A stretch of DNA of 64,000 bases from Rugalucina vietnamica (GCA_964017185.1 OZ024878.1:18975851-19039850), one strand, 5' to 3'; shown: positions 45,731-57,474, numbered from the stretch's first letter. Program-made: numbers and translations. The notes: generated by a model not told the origin, from the letters alone.

Positions 45731-45939
45731 GATGAATGAAGCATACATTTTTCAAATAACCAATCATAATGCAGAAAATGAGTTTTGTTGTATCATGAAT
45801 GATTATAAGCCACTCTGTTCTGTGGACAGTTCAATTTCAGTTTGATTCTTGACCCTCTCATTTATTTACTCATCTTTTTTACTGTATACAGAGTCAATCA
45901 ATTTGTATTTCTGACCATTACCTCAGGAGCTGTGGAATT

Positions 45940-46012
45940 GTGACTTGCTCAAGGCCACAACTTAAATGGCATCTAAGCTGCCGATTGAACCTGGGACCAC
46001 TGTGCCAGCCCT
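45940..46012 (-). mobile_element. SINE head fragment, antisense
   Basis: gacttgctcaaggccacaac, then the B-box complement cgattgaacctggg and ccactgtgccagccctc. Confidence 0.5.
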
Positions 46013-46803
46013 CTCCACGTTTCTCATTTCCGTAGTTTTGATTTTCTGAAACCTCAGTCTCACCGTATTTACCTATTTTTTACCATCATGGGATTTGTTT
46101 TGTGACACTAACTTTTGCCAACTTTCTGATGAGCTGTTGATGCTTCAAATCAAGAATCTATTTTGCTATTCAAAGGCTCTTCCACATGAAGTGACCTACA
46201 GTTTTTAATGTCCCAAATCTTGATGTCTTTTCTGGCATTACCCAAGACCAGCAGGCCAGCTGTTATTAGTCTTGACGAGTCGGTTGTCAAAATGAATTTT
46301 TGATCTATTTTTCATGCGTACTGGATGTCCGATCTGATCGCAATTTTATGGTTGCTGGTAGACACAGCCTAGATCAGGGATGCCATATTAGTATAACTGC
46401 TCTGGGCACTGCATCAGCATTCCTCAACATTTGCTTTGCGGTCATCCAGTACTCACAATAAAATATGTCGAGTTAGTGAATTTGCGTATTTGTATTGAAT
46501 GTTTTGTAGATGCGCTAAAATGTATTTGGCAATCTGAATAAAGAATTGAATTGATACCTTATGGTGTATCACTTTGGCAAAATGAAACACTAGGTATGAT
46601 ACTTTCACTTTGACTGACTCGTCAGACTAATGTAATGCTGTCCTAGCACTTTTGACAGAAGAAAAATCACAAAAATAAACAATGCCCCACACAATCTAAA
46701 TGGATCACACATATCATATGGGCACAGACATGCAGCCCCTACCCTTCCCAACTGCTGTCACTGTCCCTAAAACTTGCTGACAGCTCCCAAATTTTTTGTT
46801 TAC
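46013..46803. other. intron 1 DNA next to exon 1
   Basis: No repeat or exon recognised. Confidence 0.35.
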
Positions 46804-47185
46804 CTGGCTCCTGTTCTGTTCCTGGGCGTGGTGGAGTGGTCAATCGGAGCACCTCGGCTCTATCCCCTGAAACGACAATCTTCTCATCTTTGTAATATTT
46901 ATCCGTTTCTGAATCAACCACCAACAGTGACACACTATCACCACCTGCTTTTATTCTGTTAACAACCTGTGAATGATTTTCATTGCCAATGTTGACACCA
47001 TTTACTTCCACAATTCGATCGCCTTCCTTCAAACCAGCGGCTTGCGCTGGCGAATCATCGTCCACTTTACCGATGTATTGACCGGCTTTTCCGCGTTCCG
47101 CGTGCAAGTTGAAGCCATATCCGTTGAAGTCTGGCCATTTACCGATTGTGCAGCATCTAGGGACCAACTTACTATCATCACCCAT
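46804..47185 (-). CDS. NHERF-like, coding exon 1: PDZ domain 1
   Basis: Encodes residues 1-127 plus one base of codon 128. The start ATG (47185-47183) is the only in-frame one: an in-frame TAA lies 18 to 16 bases upstream, with no ATG between. The product opens MGDDSKLVPRCC and goes straight into a PDZ domain with the carboxylate-binding loop GYGF at residues 22-25, preceded by KWPDFN. His71 sits at the first position of the second helix (NENHSQVV), which in known PDZ domains marks class I ligands (S/T-x-hydrophobic at the C-terminus). LLVVDSETDKYY closes the fold, as in NHERF family domains. A 'TTPPRPGTEQEP' linker runs to the donor CAG|GTAAAC. The reading frame stays open past the donor (to 46739), but that extension is intron: exon 2 restores the frame exactly. 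Confidence 0.95.
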
Positions 47186-47450
47186 ATTGCATATATTGAG
47201 TTATTAAACTTTTTAGTCGCCCTTTCCCACCTGTCTTACACTTATCGTCCAAGATGGCGACTGTCATTGAAGTCACATGACCCGAGGCGACCAATGAAAA
47301 ATGAGGTCGCTGTTAATTGGACAGGTACGAAAATTACAGGTGTGCCAGTATTTTATGGGTACGTACCGGAGACGCACCTACGCCACCGTTGGGCCACTAT
47401 ACATCTTCACTGGCCGCGAGCTCCCTTTGAACGATAAGGTGAAATTTTGA
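47186..47450 (-). promoter_or_regulatory. presumed 5' UTR and promoter of the NHERF-like gene
   Basis: The ~260 bases upstream of the start codon are richer in CpG than the surroundings and contain no repeat I recognise. They hold a CCAAT-type box (gaccaatgaaaa, 47289-47300) and, on the plus strand, AAGATGGCGAC (47251-47261), which resembles the known YY1 consensus. No TATA box is apparent. The transcription start is not determined, and an upstream non-coding exon cannot be excluded. Confidence 0.4.
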
Positions 47451-47764
47451 TCTATGTTTTTTGTTGTTGCTGTTGTTGTTGTTGTTGTTTTTTCACAGAT
47501 CACTCCTGAGGCCGAGATCGCCCCGCTTTGGGTCGTTTCACTCTTGGGTAATTTCTCGCACCTTTTTCGTGATAACAGGCATGCCTTGATTCATGATGGA
47601 GAACAAGCATGGTTATGGATATGTTAACTAAACCATTGTAAACATGCAATTAAGATTCTAATCATTAAATACACTGTACCTACTTGTTCAATCTTTTGTT
47701 TTCAGCTAACCCCCTGTAGCTCTTGGTAACACCGAACTACCTTCTGAAGTCATCCTTGGGGGTT

Positions 47765-47804
<40 letters not shown>

Positions 47805-49461
47805 AAAATGGACCGCACGTGGTGTTTGAACTTTTTATTATTTTGCATATCACCAGTTACATGTATGAAGAAATTAAGATGTGACAATTACATGTTGTAT
47901 ATGTATTTGATTATATTGAACGTATATTTTATTATTATTATTCCATGTTTTATTGATGATAAGTTTTTGTTTGGTTTAAACTTATTTTATTTGAAGATTA
48001 TTTACAACATAGACATACACTTGTTGTAGCCATAGCGGATCTGAAGACGATCCGGATCAAAATAATTTTCAAAAGAATTTTACAAAAATATAAAACAAGA
48101 ATTTTTTAAAACGAACTTGTCCACTTGACTCTTTATTCAAACATGTTTCATTCCATCGCTCAATGATCGTGGATAATGACGTCAACATCTTGTTCACGTC
48201 AATGGTTCCCGGCTCTTATACAGAAAAAGTTTTCTTTTACACACGGTTATCAAAGGCGGTTTGCCAAATTTTCCGAAAAACAAAAGGTACCCTGTAAGTT
48301 ATCTTTTGATATTGGTTGCTAATATTTTCTCCAATTATTTTCTGTTATTTTGGCGAAGTTTCAATCCTAAAATCGAATATTACGACATATTTAATTAGAA
48401 ACTTTGAAACGGTGTCATTGTAGTTACTCCGAATCACGTTTAACCACATATTGTCATTTTATGCTCTCAAAGGACTTGGATTGTCTGTTGTTTGGAACTA
48501 AAGGTATACTTTTACATTCTGGGTGTTCATGTTATAAAATTAAGTGTAAACAATGAAATAATCTGCGTTGTTAACAAACATCATATGATATTCCGACGTT
48601 ATTCAAATCACGCATGGAACATTGCGTGTTCGGTGGGGGTGGGGTTGAGCAAACATGGCTATGGGAAAATGCCGCCGAATAAGGCATATGTTTTGGTCCT
48701 CAGAATATTTGATAAGGCTCACTGTATCGCTACATGCAAAGAATTTGAAGAATAAACCCATCGGTGGTGATATATAGACCATGATTCGGATTACCTCCAA
48801 TTGATTCGTTTCGACTTCAATTATGCATAGACTTTCACGCTCCAGCGGTCACAGTCGCGTGCTTGATCAAAAATGAAAACCATTACAGTTAATGAGGAAC
48901 AAAATTGGCTTCAAGATAATACTAAGTTTATAATACTCAAATCATTTATATGCGCATGCGCAGCAATTTTCATGAACTTGATCCGGAATGGGTTGAATGA
49001 TTGTACAATCTTTTGGTTTCAGCTAACCCCACATGAACATGAACCTACAAGAATAAACATTTGAAAAAGGATTAGAACGGAAGCAAAGTTGCTTATTTTG
49101 TTCTTCTCCTATAAATGTTTTTTATGGTACCATTGTGTTTTATTATAAGCTGGTGTTTCATTTTATTTTATAATTTCGGAACTCATCACATGTATACTAC
49201 GGAGATATTGTTTCTCTCTAGTATGGGCCGATTCTCGCTGACACCAACACACTTGTACATCTATACATTACATATATATGATATTCAAAATAAATCAGTC
49301 AAATTATTCGGCGACCATCTGGGGTACCTATAAACTGAAACCCCAGGTTGTTTCACCCATGAGGCCTTTGCTTCTGTCGTAGAGTCATAACACCTTGATT
49401 CATAGTGGGGAGAAAGTAGATTGTCATTATTTTGTTGAACATCTTTTTTCCATATCTGACG

Positions 49462-49508
<47 letters not shown>

Positions 49509-49572
49509 AGAAGAAGAAGTAAATCGTACTATGGGGCAGACGATTTGCGGATGGCCAACTTTCACAGAATGA
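47451..49572. other. upstream flank of the NHERF-like gene
   Basis: Simple repeats (GTT)n at 47456-47492 and (GAAA)n at 47766-47806; a pure poly(A) at 49462-49506. Two stretches share tcagctaacccc with upstream caatctttt (47690-47712 and 49004-49030), an old duplication. No coding exon supported. Confidence 0.45.
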
Positions 49573-49863
49573 GTTTTTTTTTTTTTTAATTTAGTTTAAC
49601 GTCCCTTTCAATATTATTTCAGCTCATATGAGACGGGCCAATCAGTAGGTGGGCGAAAACGGGAGAACTATTATTTCAGCTCATATAGTAGGTGGGCGAA
49701 AACGGGAGAACCCCGAGAAAAACCACCTGGCACACCCGCAAGCAGAACCTGACTTGTTTCACATGTGGCCAGTGCGGGGCTCGAACCCACAGCAGACACA
49801 GCGGTGAAATGATCGAGTGATTAAGAAACAGCGCTCTTAACCGCTCGGCCACGGGGGCCGCTT
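49573..49863 (-). mobile_element. tRNA-derived SINE with internal duplication
   Basis: Same family as the 30.5-kb SINE: head ggccgagcggttaagagc, B box gggttcgagcccc, body, then poly(A) (poly(T) here). The segment ttatttcagctcatat...gcgaaaacgggagaac is present twice in tandem (about 49612-49710). Confidence 0.85.
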
Positions 49864-50315
49864 CTGAGCCCCCCCCCCCCCCCCCGGGTCTTTGCTCCCT
49901 GAAAGAAAAATTGCATTTGTCCCCAGCTCCCTAAAATGTTTTTCCTGAAAATAAATGACCCTTCTCCCCAAATCCCTGAAAATAAATGGCCCTTCTCCCC
50001 GAATCCCCAAAACCCCTGGGAGGGTCTCGCTTCCTTAATAGTTTGAGTTAATTGTTCTATAACAGGTATGCTGGCTTCCTTCATTAACTGGTAACATCTG
50101 ATATATTTTCCCACACGACATACTAATTGCCTACTAATTGTTCGAAAACGTTTAATGTGTGCCATAATAATGATTGCTTTAAGAGTTAGACTGTGACCAA
50201 GAAGGTATACAAGGCACATGACTGTTTCTGAACATCAAACTGATCGAAGTAAGATATATAACGTTCAAGAAACAAATTTTTATCTTAGAGTTGTATCTAC
50301 AAGTTGTTTTTTTAT
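49864..50315. other. upstream flank
   Basis: Poly(C) tract (49869-49884), then tandem ctccctgaaaataaatg(a/g)cc pieces (about 49925-50010). No gene. Confidence 0.45.
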
Positions 50316-50620
50316 CATTACGAAACTTACCCATGTAATATACAGAGATTTTCTTCAGGGGTAAAAAATGAAAAAATCATCAGAAAATTTTTGTTTTTTT
50401 TTTTTTTCTTATTTTTGCTCAAAACATAGATTGTTGGTACACGAGTACCCACAATCTATGTTTTAGATTGTGGGTCCTCGTTAGATTGTGGGTACACGAG
50501 TACCCACAATCTATGTTTTGAGCAAAAATAATAAAAATAGATGTACCCCTGTAAACCCCAGTTTTACTATATAAAAGTGAGGTTTGAGAGGTTACATATT
50601 GCATGGACGTGTTAGCGTGA
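50316..50620 (-). mobile_element. family B MITE, copy 7, rearranged centre
   Basis: Reverse. The central palindrome is expanded: cacaatctatgtttt / agattgtgggt blocks occur in three alternations instead of one. Confidence 0.8.
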
Positions 50621-51231
50621 TGTTATACAATTTCATTTATCATATGACGTCGCTGTTTTCCAGTGGATAACGTCATGTAATAAAAGTGTTATGCCCACAC
50701 GTGTATTAACACTTTTGCGGGAATACGTAACGTCATTGATGATGTCCAATTACATTGAAAACATATCCACTTTGAAAGCGCTAAAATGCTTTGTTGAGAG
50801 CAAGGACCCTATATCGATATAGGGTTCTTGTTGAGAGTCATTTGATAAAACGAATCTTACACTCGTGGTCATTTCATTTGAAATTTATTAAACTCGCCGA
50901 AGCTCGTTTAAAAATTTTCATATGAAATGACCACTCGCTATATATCAGAGGTAAGACAATATTTTCCTTCTTTTTTTAATATAACATATATTTTTGTTTC
51001 ACTTTTTATGGCTGTATTTACCGATGTTGGTTCGTTGTTAATATGCCCCAATCATTCATAAATGGCGTAATAGTAGTAGTGGGTGGCACTACAGACCTTT
51101 TTTTTCTTCTTTTGGACTGTAACACCTTTTAAAACATGAGCCAATTGTGCAACCCATTGTTATAGCACACATTTTTGCAATGCATGGTTTGGAACGTCAA
51201 TGAAAACGGTTTGGGAAAATTCAGTGATTGC
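50621..51231. repeat. cluster of short palindromes
   Basis: Inverted pairs aaaagtgtta/taacactttt with acgtca on both outer sides (50664-50736), accctatatcgatatagggt (50807-50826), and gtggtcatttcat/atgaaatgaccac (50875-50936). Probably remnants of one or more hairpin elements. Confidence 0.5.
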
Positions 51232-51236
51232 CTCTA

Positions 51237-51986
51237 CACGGCTACCAAACAGTTAAATGCGTAACCGCGGTTAAGAAAAGAAATCCGATTCACGCCCTTC
51301 CGGTTTTGCGTGTGAGGTGCAGTAAAAGGTAAACAAACTTTCGTAACTCGCGTTTCCAAGTAGGAGAAAGTTATTAAAATTTTCTCAATGCAATTTTGTT
51401 AGTTATAAATTGATCTCATGGTATCCCAAAGGATTTCCAGATTTGTTTCCTTATAATCGTGATTTTTATTCCCTCCTCCAAAATGCATGTACATGAAGAA
51501 AATGTGGGTCAGTCATAGGGATATTTTTAGATTGCGTCATTATAAACGGACGGCAAGACAGCGAACAGATGATTTTTACATTGTTCTGTGAACCCTTTCC
51601 TTGCCATTGACCACTGCTTTCAATGTATCTGTGGCTAAAAGCTGTGTCAAAATTTCGGTCACGCATTTAATCATTAGAATGAGAGCAAAATAATCGACAT
51701 TAAAACCACCTGTATTTTAGTTTCTCTCTCGAGTTCTATGTTTAACAATTTAATTATCACAGTGTCTCGTCATCTCTGTATGGTTTTTAACCCTTTCAAA
51801 TAAAATTTATTGAAGGGTTTTTGACTGACAGTGGTGTGCAAGAAAAAAACAAACAAACGAAAATCTGCATGTACAAAAGCCTTAAATATACCTTGGTCTT
51901 CCTTTTGCTCATTATTTTAGTGAGTGATAATGTTAAAAATAATTAACTTAGTTAATACATATAGACACCCCTTCTCCAGGAAAATG

Positions 51987-52034
<48 letters not shown>

Positions 52035-52772
52035 AAAATTGGTTTATTTGTGATGTTTGCAGTGAGAATGCTTGGTATATATCAATATACAAACATTTTG
52101 GGCAACAAACATGCAATACAATAATTCACATGTATTGTATTCTTGTTTATGATAAAACTTAGACTTTACAGCATCGTGTATACTGTAATTTGCCTTTTTG
52201 TTTGCTTTCATCTAAAACGCTGTTCAGAGAATGTTAAATCATAAAAAAAACAGGCAAAAGTTTTCAAACATATCTCGAGATAAATCCTTCTTATATTAAT
52301 GATTAAATGCTTAACCAATTTTTCCTTCCCTTCGAAACAGAAATGTTGGACCCTGAGAAAAGTGAATACTGTGGCAGACATCAGTTGTGATTTATTTGAT
52401 AAATATCTGCAAAATTTGTCATGGAATAATCACAAAAACTTGATATTAAACCGCAAATTGCCCTATTTTTAGTTGTATTTTGCCGTCTTTCACCGTGTTG
52501 AAACGCCTGTTTCGAAGGAGGGAACAAATAACCCCAAAAACATTGAGTAATGTTGCAAACTATTTTGGTGCTGTCTAACAATGATAAAAAAGTGGCAAAA
52601 TAGCATTCTTAGATTTTTGATACCTTTCTGTACTAAAAAATAATTATCGATCGATCCGAGTAGTGTATGTTTTGTTTACCTTTTGTTGCACCTCACACGC
52701 AAAACCGGAAGGACGTGAATCGGATTTCTATTCTTAACCGACGGTTACGCATTTAAGTGTTTGGTAGCCGTG
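51237..52772. mobile_element. 1.54-kb element with 105-bp terminal repeats and 5-bp target duplication
   Basis: Arms 51237-51342 and 52668-52772 are ~90% identical in inverse orientation. They start CACGGCTACCAAACA and include ttccggttttgcgtgtgag and aaaggtaaacaaa. CTCTA flanks both sides (51232-51236, 52773-52777). The interior is AT-rich with a pure poly(A) run (51987-52031) that may mark a nested retroposed insertion. No transposase seen. Confidence 0.88.
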
Positions 52773-54255
52773 CTCTATGTTTTTCGTAATATTTGCGAGG
52801 ATGACAAAAAATGGTGCCAAAGTATGTGCACCGGGCTTCGGTTGTGACTGGGTCGCAACGTGGAAGTGTGTGATCTGATTTCTACCTCTATGTTGAATCT
52901 AAAACGTCTATCAACATTCTATGCTATTTCATTTCAGATGGATAACGTCAAGAGGATAACTGTCAACGTAAACGACCAGAAAGATTGAAGGAATCACGAG
53001 GTACACAACGTGTGATGACGTCATTGCAATGGTGTTCTACAACTTTTCAGTAGATGCAGATTCCTTCGCACTCTTTGAGTCGTTCTGTGGTGTTGAACGG
53101 AAGAGAGAGTCCTGAAGGTGATGAGATCCTGGGGTGTAGATCAGAAAAGCTTTGCTCTCTTGGTTCGGAAAGTAGATAATGTCATGTCCAACATGGCGAC
53201 TCTCTCACAAGCTAGGCGCAAACTAGGTAAGACTAGATCAATGAATGCTAACGCTCTTTCGTCAGAAGTTGCTAAACGCACTATCCATGCAATCTGAACA
53301 AAACTTGCGATAAAACATTCCATTCCAAAGACATTGATAACATTACATCAGCAAACGAGAAAGAAAAGCACACAAAACTCGGTTTATTGAAAAGAAACAG
53401 AAAAACAAGCAGTCAAGCTCTCGATTAGGTACCAGGAGTTGCTATGACAACGAGAAGAAAAATGAACTACCATCAGAATTAAGAAACAAAGAACGTTTCT
53501 GAGACGTTTCTTCTTAATACCTGCTCTTAATGCTGCTTTTGTAGAGTACGATGATACAACAAAAAGGATACAACAAAAAGGAATGGTATTGACAATGCCA
53601 GTACTAACCTTGCGATACGATAGTATATGTGAACTTGAGAGAAACATTTGTGAAATTACGGAATCGAATTCTGAGTCCGAGACGGTTTCTGACGACCATG
53701 ATAAGGAATCTGAATCATCTGACAACGAGAGTCCGTTTTGTGACACAGACAATACTGTGATGACATCACGAAAAACATGTCCGTGTTATGTATATCCATA
53801 CGGAGAAATATTGTGCCGATACCTTACCTGTAATTCAGTTTATTGCCGATAAATAATGTACATAAATGAATAGGACATTGACTTTCAATGTTTAATTAAA
53901 ACTTAATTACGGCAGATATCAAATTTGTTCTTTCGGAATATTGTAATTTAATGTATTCCTGATTTAATGGATATTGTTTCGTTCAATTATCTTGATTTTT
54001 TGAATGGACAAAATCAAAATTTAAAAAGGTCCTGTTTGGTCGCATCATTTCTTATATCTGATATACAAAAAGTGTAAAATCTACCAAAGGGGCTTTGGTT
54101 AAATGCCAAATATATCGTTTCCAAAACCTTTTTTCTAAATTTGTTCTTTCGGATTATTCATCAGAAGAAAATGATCTTTCTAAAGACATGCTTAACTTCA
54201 AAATCAAGCGACATTTGGCGTGGACAAATTGCGTGTGTTTTATAGCTACTTTGAG
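52773..54255. other. upstream flank, possible decayed gene pieces
   Basis: Contains CAACATGGCGACTCTC (53188-53203), then a frame MATLSQARRKLG ending in CTAG|GTAAGA, and farther on an acidic frame (plus strand, about 53583-53766: RNICEITESNSESETVSDDH). I cannot join them into a gene. Near the end of the frame (53763-53800) is a family B-like start (acatgtccgtg). Confidence 0.3.
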
Positions 54256-54405
54256 TTTTTTTTTTTTTTTTTTTTTTTTTTTCTAATTTCCGTAAATCAA
54301 TAGTTTTATCGGCAAATCCCGTAAACCGGGCGGAGAATTACGAAATAAATGCCTGTGCATAAGCGTCTGCTATTTCGCATAAAGGTGTAATACTTCTTTT
54401 CCTTG

Positions 54406-54444
<39 letters not shown>

Positions 54445-54805
54445 TTTTCTTTAACATGGAGATTACTTATTTACACAAAAGAAAAAAAAAATAAAAAGTC
54501 TTTTTTTCTCATTGATTTAAAATTTATGAAAGATGCTACACAATGATCGCGATTAACTTTTGAGTATAATTTTATAAACATTACATATCCTCACAGAATG
54601 TGACACCTCTGAACAACAAACGCATTGTGCATTGTAAGAATGCACATCAACATTATTGTCGTAATTGCAATTGGTCCAATTAAAGTTTGCATTTCACACC
54701 TAAGTAACTCTCTTTTTACTCAATCTGATGACCAAACGATAGCGTCTCCGTGTCCCAGTTTGAACAAAGCAAAAACCGACATAAAAATTCTTAATTATCT
54801 TCATT

Positions 54806-54869
<64 letters not shown>

Positions 54870-55146
54870 AAGCTGCAGAAAAACACTGAAACTGTACACT
54901 GTTTTCAATGAAATTAAGATTTGTTTTTACTGTGCTGCTACTTTTTACGCTGATTCGTTCTTATTTTCTTATTTTATTTCTGCTCTCAGCCACGGTCTAG
55001 ATCATCCCGTTGAGTTTTCTGGAATCGCATATTCATTCATTCATTCTCAGTCACAAGTCGCAAGATACATCAATTCATTATTATTGTTTTTTTACTTTTT
55101 AAAAATTCATTAAATGTTTTTTGTTGTTGTTGTTTTTTATCAAAAG
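54256..55146. repeat. simple-repeat-rich flank
   Basis: Poly(T) 54256-54282, (TTTA)n 54406-54447, (CT)n 54811-54865. The rest is AT-rich with nothing recognised. Confidence 0.7.
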
Positions 55147-55415
55147 ATTAGTACTAGATCTATAATTAATATTACACAAAAATGCAGATATTGACGATAC
55201 GATTTTGAACAGTTCAGTGGCGCATCAATGTTGTTTTAGTTAATCTATGACCTAAGGGTATGATTTAAAGCGTGACTGATTTTATGACATGCAGTCTCGG
55301 ATTATAAAACCTTAACCATTTCACATTTTAGCCGCGGCGTGAGAAAACCGGTATTAGGGGTTTTCCGACCAGGTCTGACACTAACCGGCTTTTTTTTTTT
55401 TTTTTTAAACAAAAC

Positions 55416-55446
<31 letters not shown>

Positions 55447-55680
55447 CTATAATTCAATATTACACAAAAAATGCGACACGATTTTGATCACGATCAGTGG
55501 CGCATCAATGTTGTTTTAGTTTATCTATGACCTAGGGGTATGATTTAAAGCGTGCCTGATTTTATGACATGCAGTCTCGGATTATAAAACTATACCATTT
55601 CACATTTGAGCCGCGGTGTGAGAAAACCGGTACTAGGGGTTTCCGATCAGGTCTGACACAAACCGGCTTGTGTACTACAC
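55147..55680. repeat. tandem segmental duplication carrying family A left ends
   Basis: 55147-55390 and 55444-55680 are direct repeats (aatattacacaaaaa... tggcgcatcaatgttgtttt ... catgcagtctcggattataa ... family A left end). They are joined by poly(T)/poly(A) (55391-55443). The first family A copy is cut after gacactaaccggct. Confidence 0.8.
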
Positions 55681-55835
55681 CATTTGGCAAGAAGCTTGAA
55701 AATTCGGATTGAGGAAGATATTGTATTACCCGTGTAGCGAAAACAATGGCGCTGATCAGCTAGGCAACTGCTACACAGCTGACCTGAGCCTTTGTTTTTG
55801 CATAGTTAAATTCCGGTTTTCGCATGACGCGGCTC
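55608..55835 (+). mobile_element. family A palindromic MITE, copy 24
   Basis: Complete copy in the second unit of the duplication; hairpin diverged (cagctaggcaactgctacac). ATTT on both sides. Confidence 0.85.
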
Positions 55836-56004
55836 ATTTTTAATGGAAGGTGTACTTGTTATATAAATATTGCGAAAATGCAAGGAGTCGATCAGCCTGT
55901 GCACTTGAAAAACTTGTCCAAGCGAGGTTTGACGGATTCAAAAGCAAACCGGTCTACGCATACATAAATACTTGAAAATTGGAAATAAAGATTAAGCTAG
56001 TCAT

Positions 56005-56135
56005 CAGGCTGCGAGGTGGTTCTAATATGTGCCCACAATATATGTTTTGAGCAATAATAAGAAAAATATCAAATAATTTCTACTTTTACAATTTGGGAAA
56101 AATCTATATATTGCATGGGCGTGTTTTCGTAATGC
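56005..56135 (+). mobile_element. family B MITE, right half only
   Basis: From gaggtggttctaatatgtgc to catgggcgtgttttcgtaat. Confidence 0.75.
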
Positions 56136-56649
56136 TTACATTTAATATGTAACATATATCATATACTCATAGCATTTATTTTGAGGAAGCAATAAATAAA
56201 TAAATAAATAAATAAATAAATACATGATTAAATAATTAAATAAAAATAATACAACTGAATGCTTACAGTACAAACTGGTCCATGAGTTTAACCGCGACGA
56301 TGCGATTGTCACGGGTACCCACAATGTGCATTTGAATGGGAAAAACACGAGTTTTCTTTCATTCGAAATCGTGTTTTTTTTTTTTTTACCGTCATCAAAG
56401 CCACACATTTTGTATTTCTTTTTTTTTTCATATTATTTCATAGTCGAAGTTTTGAGTTCATAAATTTTTAAGACAATATATGATCAAATTTTATGGTTGC
56501 CCTCGGGCTAAAGTTACACAGGTAATTTTACGGACAGAGGCGCCAAGTAAATCGTAAATCACCGGAAAGAACCGAAGATGATTTACCTGTACCACTAATC
56601 CCCTAAGCTGATAATACGATAAGACGCGCTGAGGAGACTTTTTCCACAT
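56136..56649. other. intergenic DNA with (AAAT)n
   Basis: (AAAT)n at 56192-56221. No repeat family or gene otherwise. Confidence 0.45.
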
Positions 56650-56860
56650 GCCTTTATACCCCACTTTTATATAGCAAAACTGGAAATACGCAGGGGTATT
56701 CATATTTTTCTTTTTGGTCCAAAACATAGATTGTCGAGGCGGTTCTAACGTGTACCCACAATCTCTGTTTTAAGCAAAATTAAGAAAAATATCAAAAATT
56801 TTCCACTGAAAATGTTCACTTTTTACAACTTGTATATTGCATGGGTATGTTTCCGTAATG
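56650..56860 (+). mobile_element. family B MITE, left end and palindrome arm lost
   Basis: Starts internally (ttataccccacttttatata) and jumps from catagattg to tcgaggcggttctaac. Confidence 0.75.
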
Positions 56861-57173
56861 AAATGTCAAAGAATCATTGACTTATTCAGAAAAGCAGAAA
56901 TGAGTGACAGTGACGCTGTACCTAGGAGGCATGACTGTTTTACAAACATTCATATATATTAAGGCATTTGCTTTTGCGGTGCAGTTTCGCACATTGTGTT
57001 AGGGTGTAATTCACGATTTTGATTTAAGTCGCCTGGGTTGGAAATACTCAAAGGTTATGGATAAAAGTTTAACTGTTATATTGGGAAGTAACTAACATCC
57101 ATTCAGTAAGATATAAAAACGAAGAAGCAACAAGACAGTATATTTGGTATTACAACATAATGCTCATATAAAA
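56861..57173. other. intergenic DNA downstream of the acidic-protein gene
   Basis: Nothing recognised. Confidence 0.35.
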
Positions 57174-57179
57174 TTTATT
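57174..57179 (-). terminator. candidate AATAAA polyadenylation signal for the acidic-protein gene
   Basis: Canonical hexamer on the minus strand about 300 bases past the stop codon, in AT-rich sequence free of recognised transposons. Confidence 0.4.
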
Positions 57180-57474
57180 TTGACCGACATGTTTTCATTA
57201 TAAAACAATATTCATCTAAAATACTAGTACATACAGGTTTATCCATCATATCAATTCCAACACAATTATTATTTTAGTGTACATCCCGATATGAACGGTG
57301 TTCATGCACTGACCGATTGATCAGATTGCGACGTACTTACAAATATTCCACCCCTGTTTCAAAGCTTGTCATATCCGAAAGAGACATTCAGTCGTTATCG
57401 ATTGAATATGATAATTCATCGTTCAATTTACTTATATCAAAAACAAAACTATTAATACTGTCGTCACCCAAAGA

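Larger units (their letters stand above)
13099..47185 (-). other. NHERF/EBP50-like scaffold gene, six coding exons
   Basis: Whole transcribed coding span, read right to left. Coding pieces are 47185-46804, 39093-38560, 37532-37176, 26599-26348, 22033-21978 and 13281-13099. They sum to 1764 bases, giving 587 residues plus stop. Each intron is GT-AG and the codon phases agree: 1 after exons 1 to 4, 0 after exon 5. Domain order is PDZ (about 9-92), proline/glutamate linker, PDZ (about 189-272), PDZ (about 311-394), DQ-repeat linker (433-503), short linker, ezrin-binding tail (about 545-587). Known NHERF proteins sit under the apical or microvillar membrane, hold channels, transporters and receptors by their C-termini through PDZ domains, and bind ezrin/radixin/moesin through the tail. 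Three PDZ domains with an ezrin-binding tail is atypical. Introns of about 7.7, 1.0, 10.6, 4.3 and 8.7 kb are packed with transposon remnants. I give no symbol because NHERF1/NHERF2 orthology cannot be settled from this window. Confidence 0.93.

Noticed and set aside
53583..53852. Acidic plus-strand frame as a paralogue of the 57.5-kb exon
   Set aside because: Only composition is shared; I see no alignable motif, and the end runs into a family B-like start.
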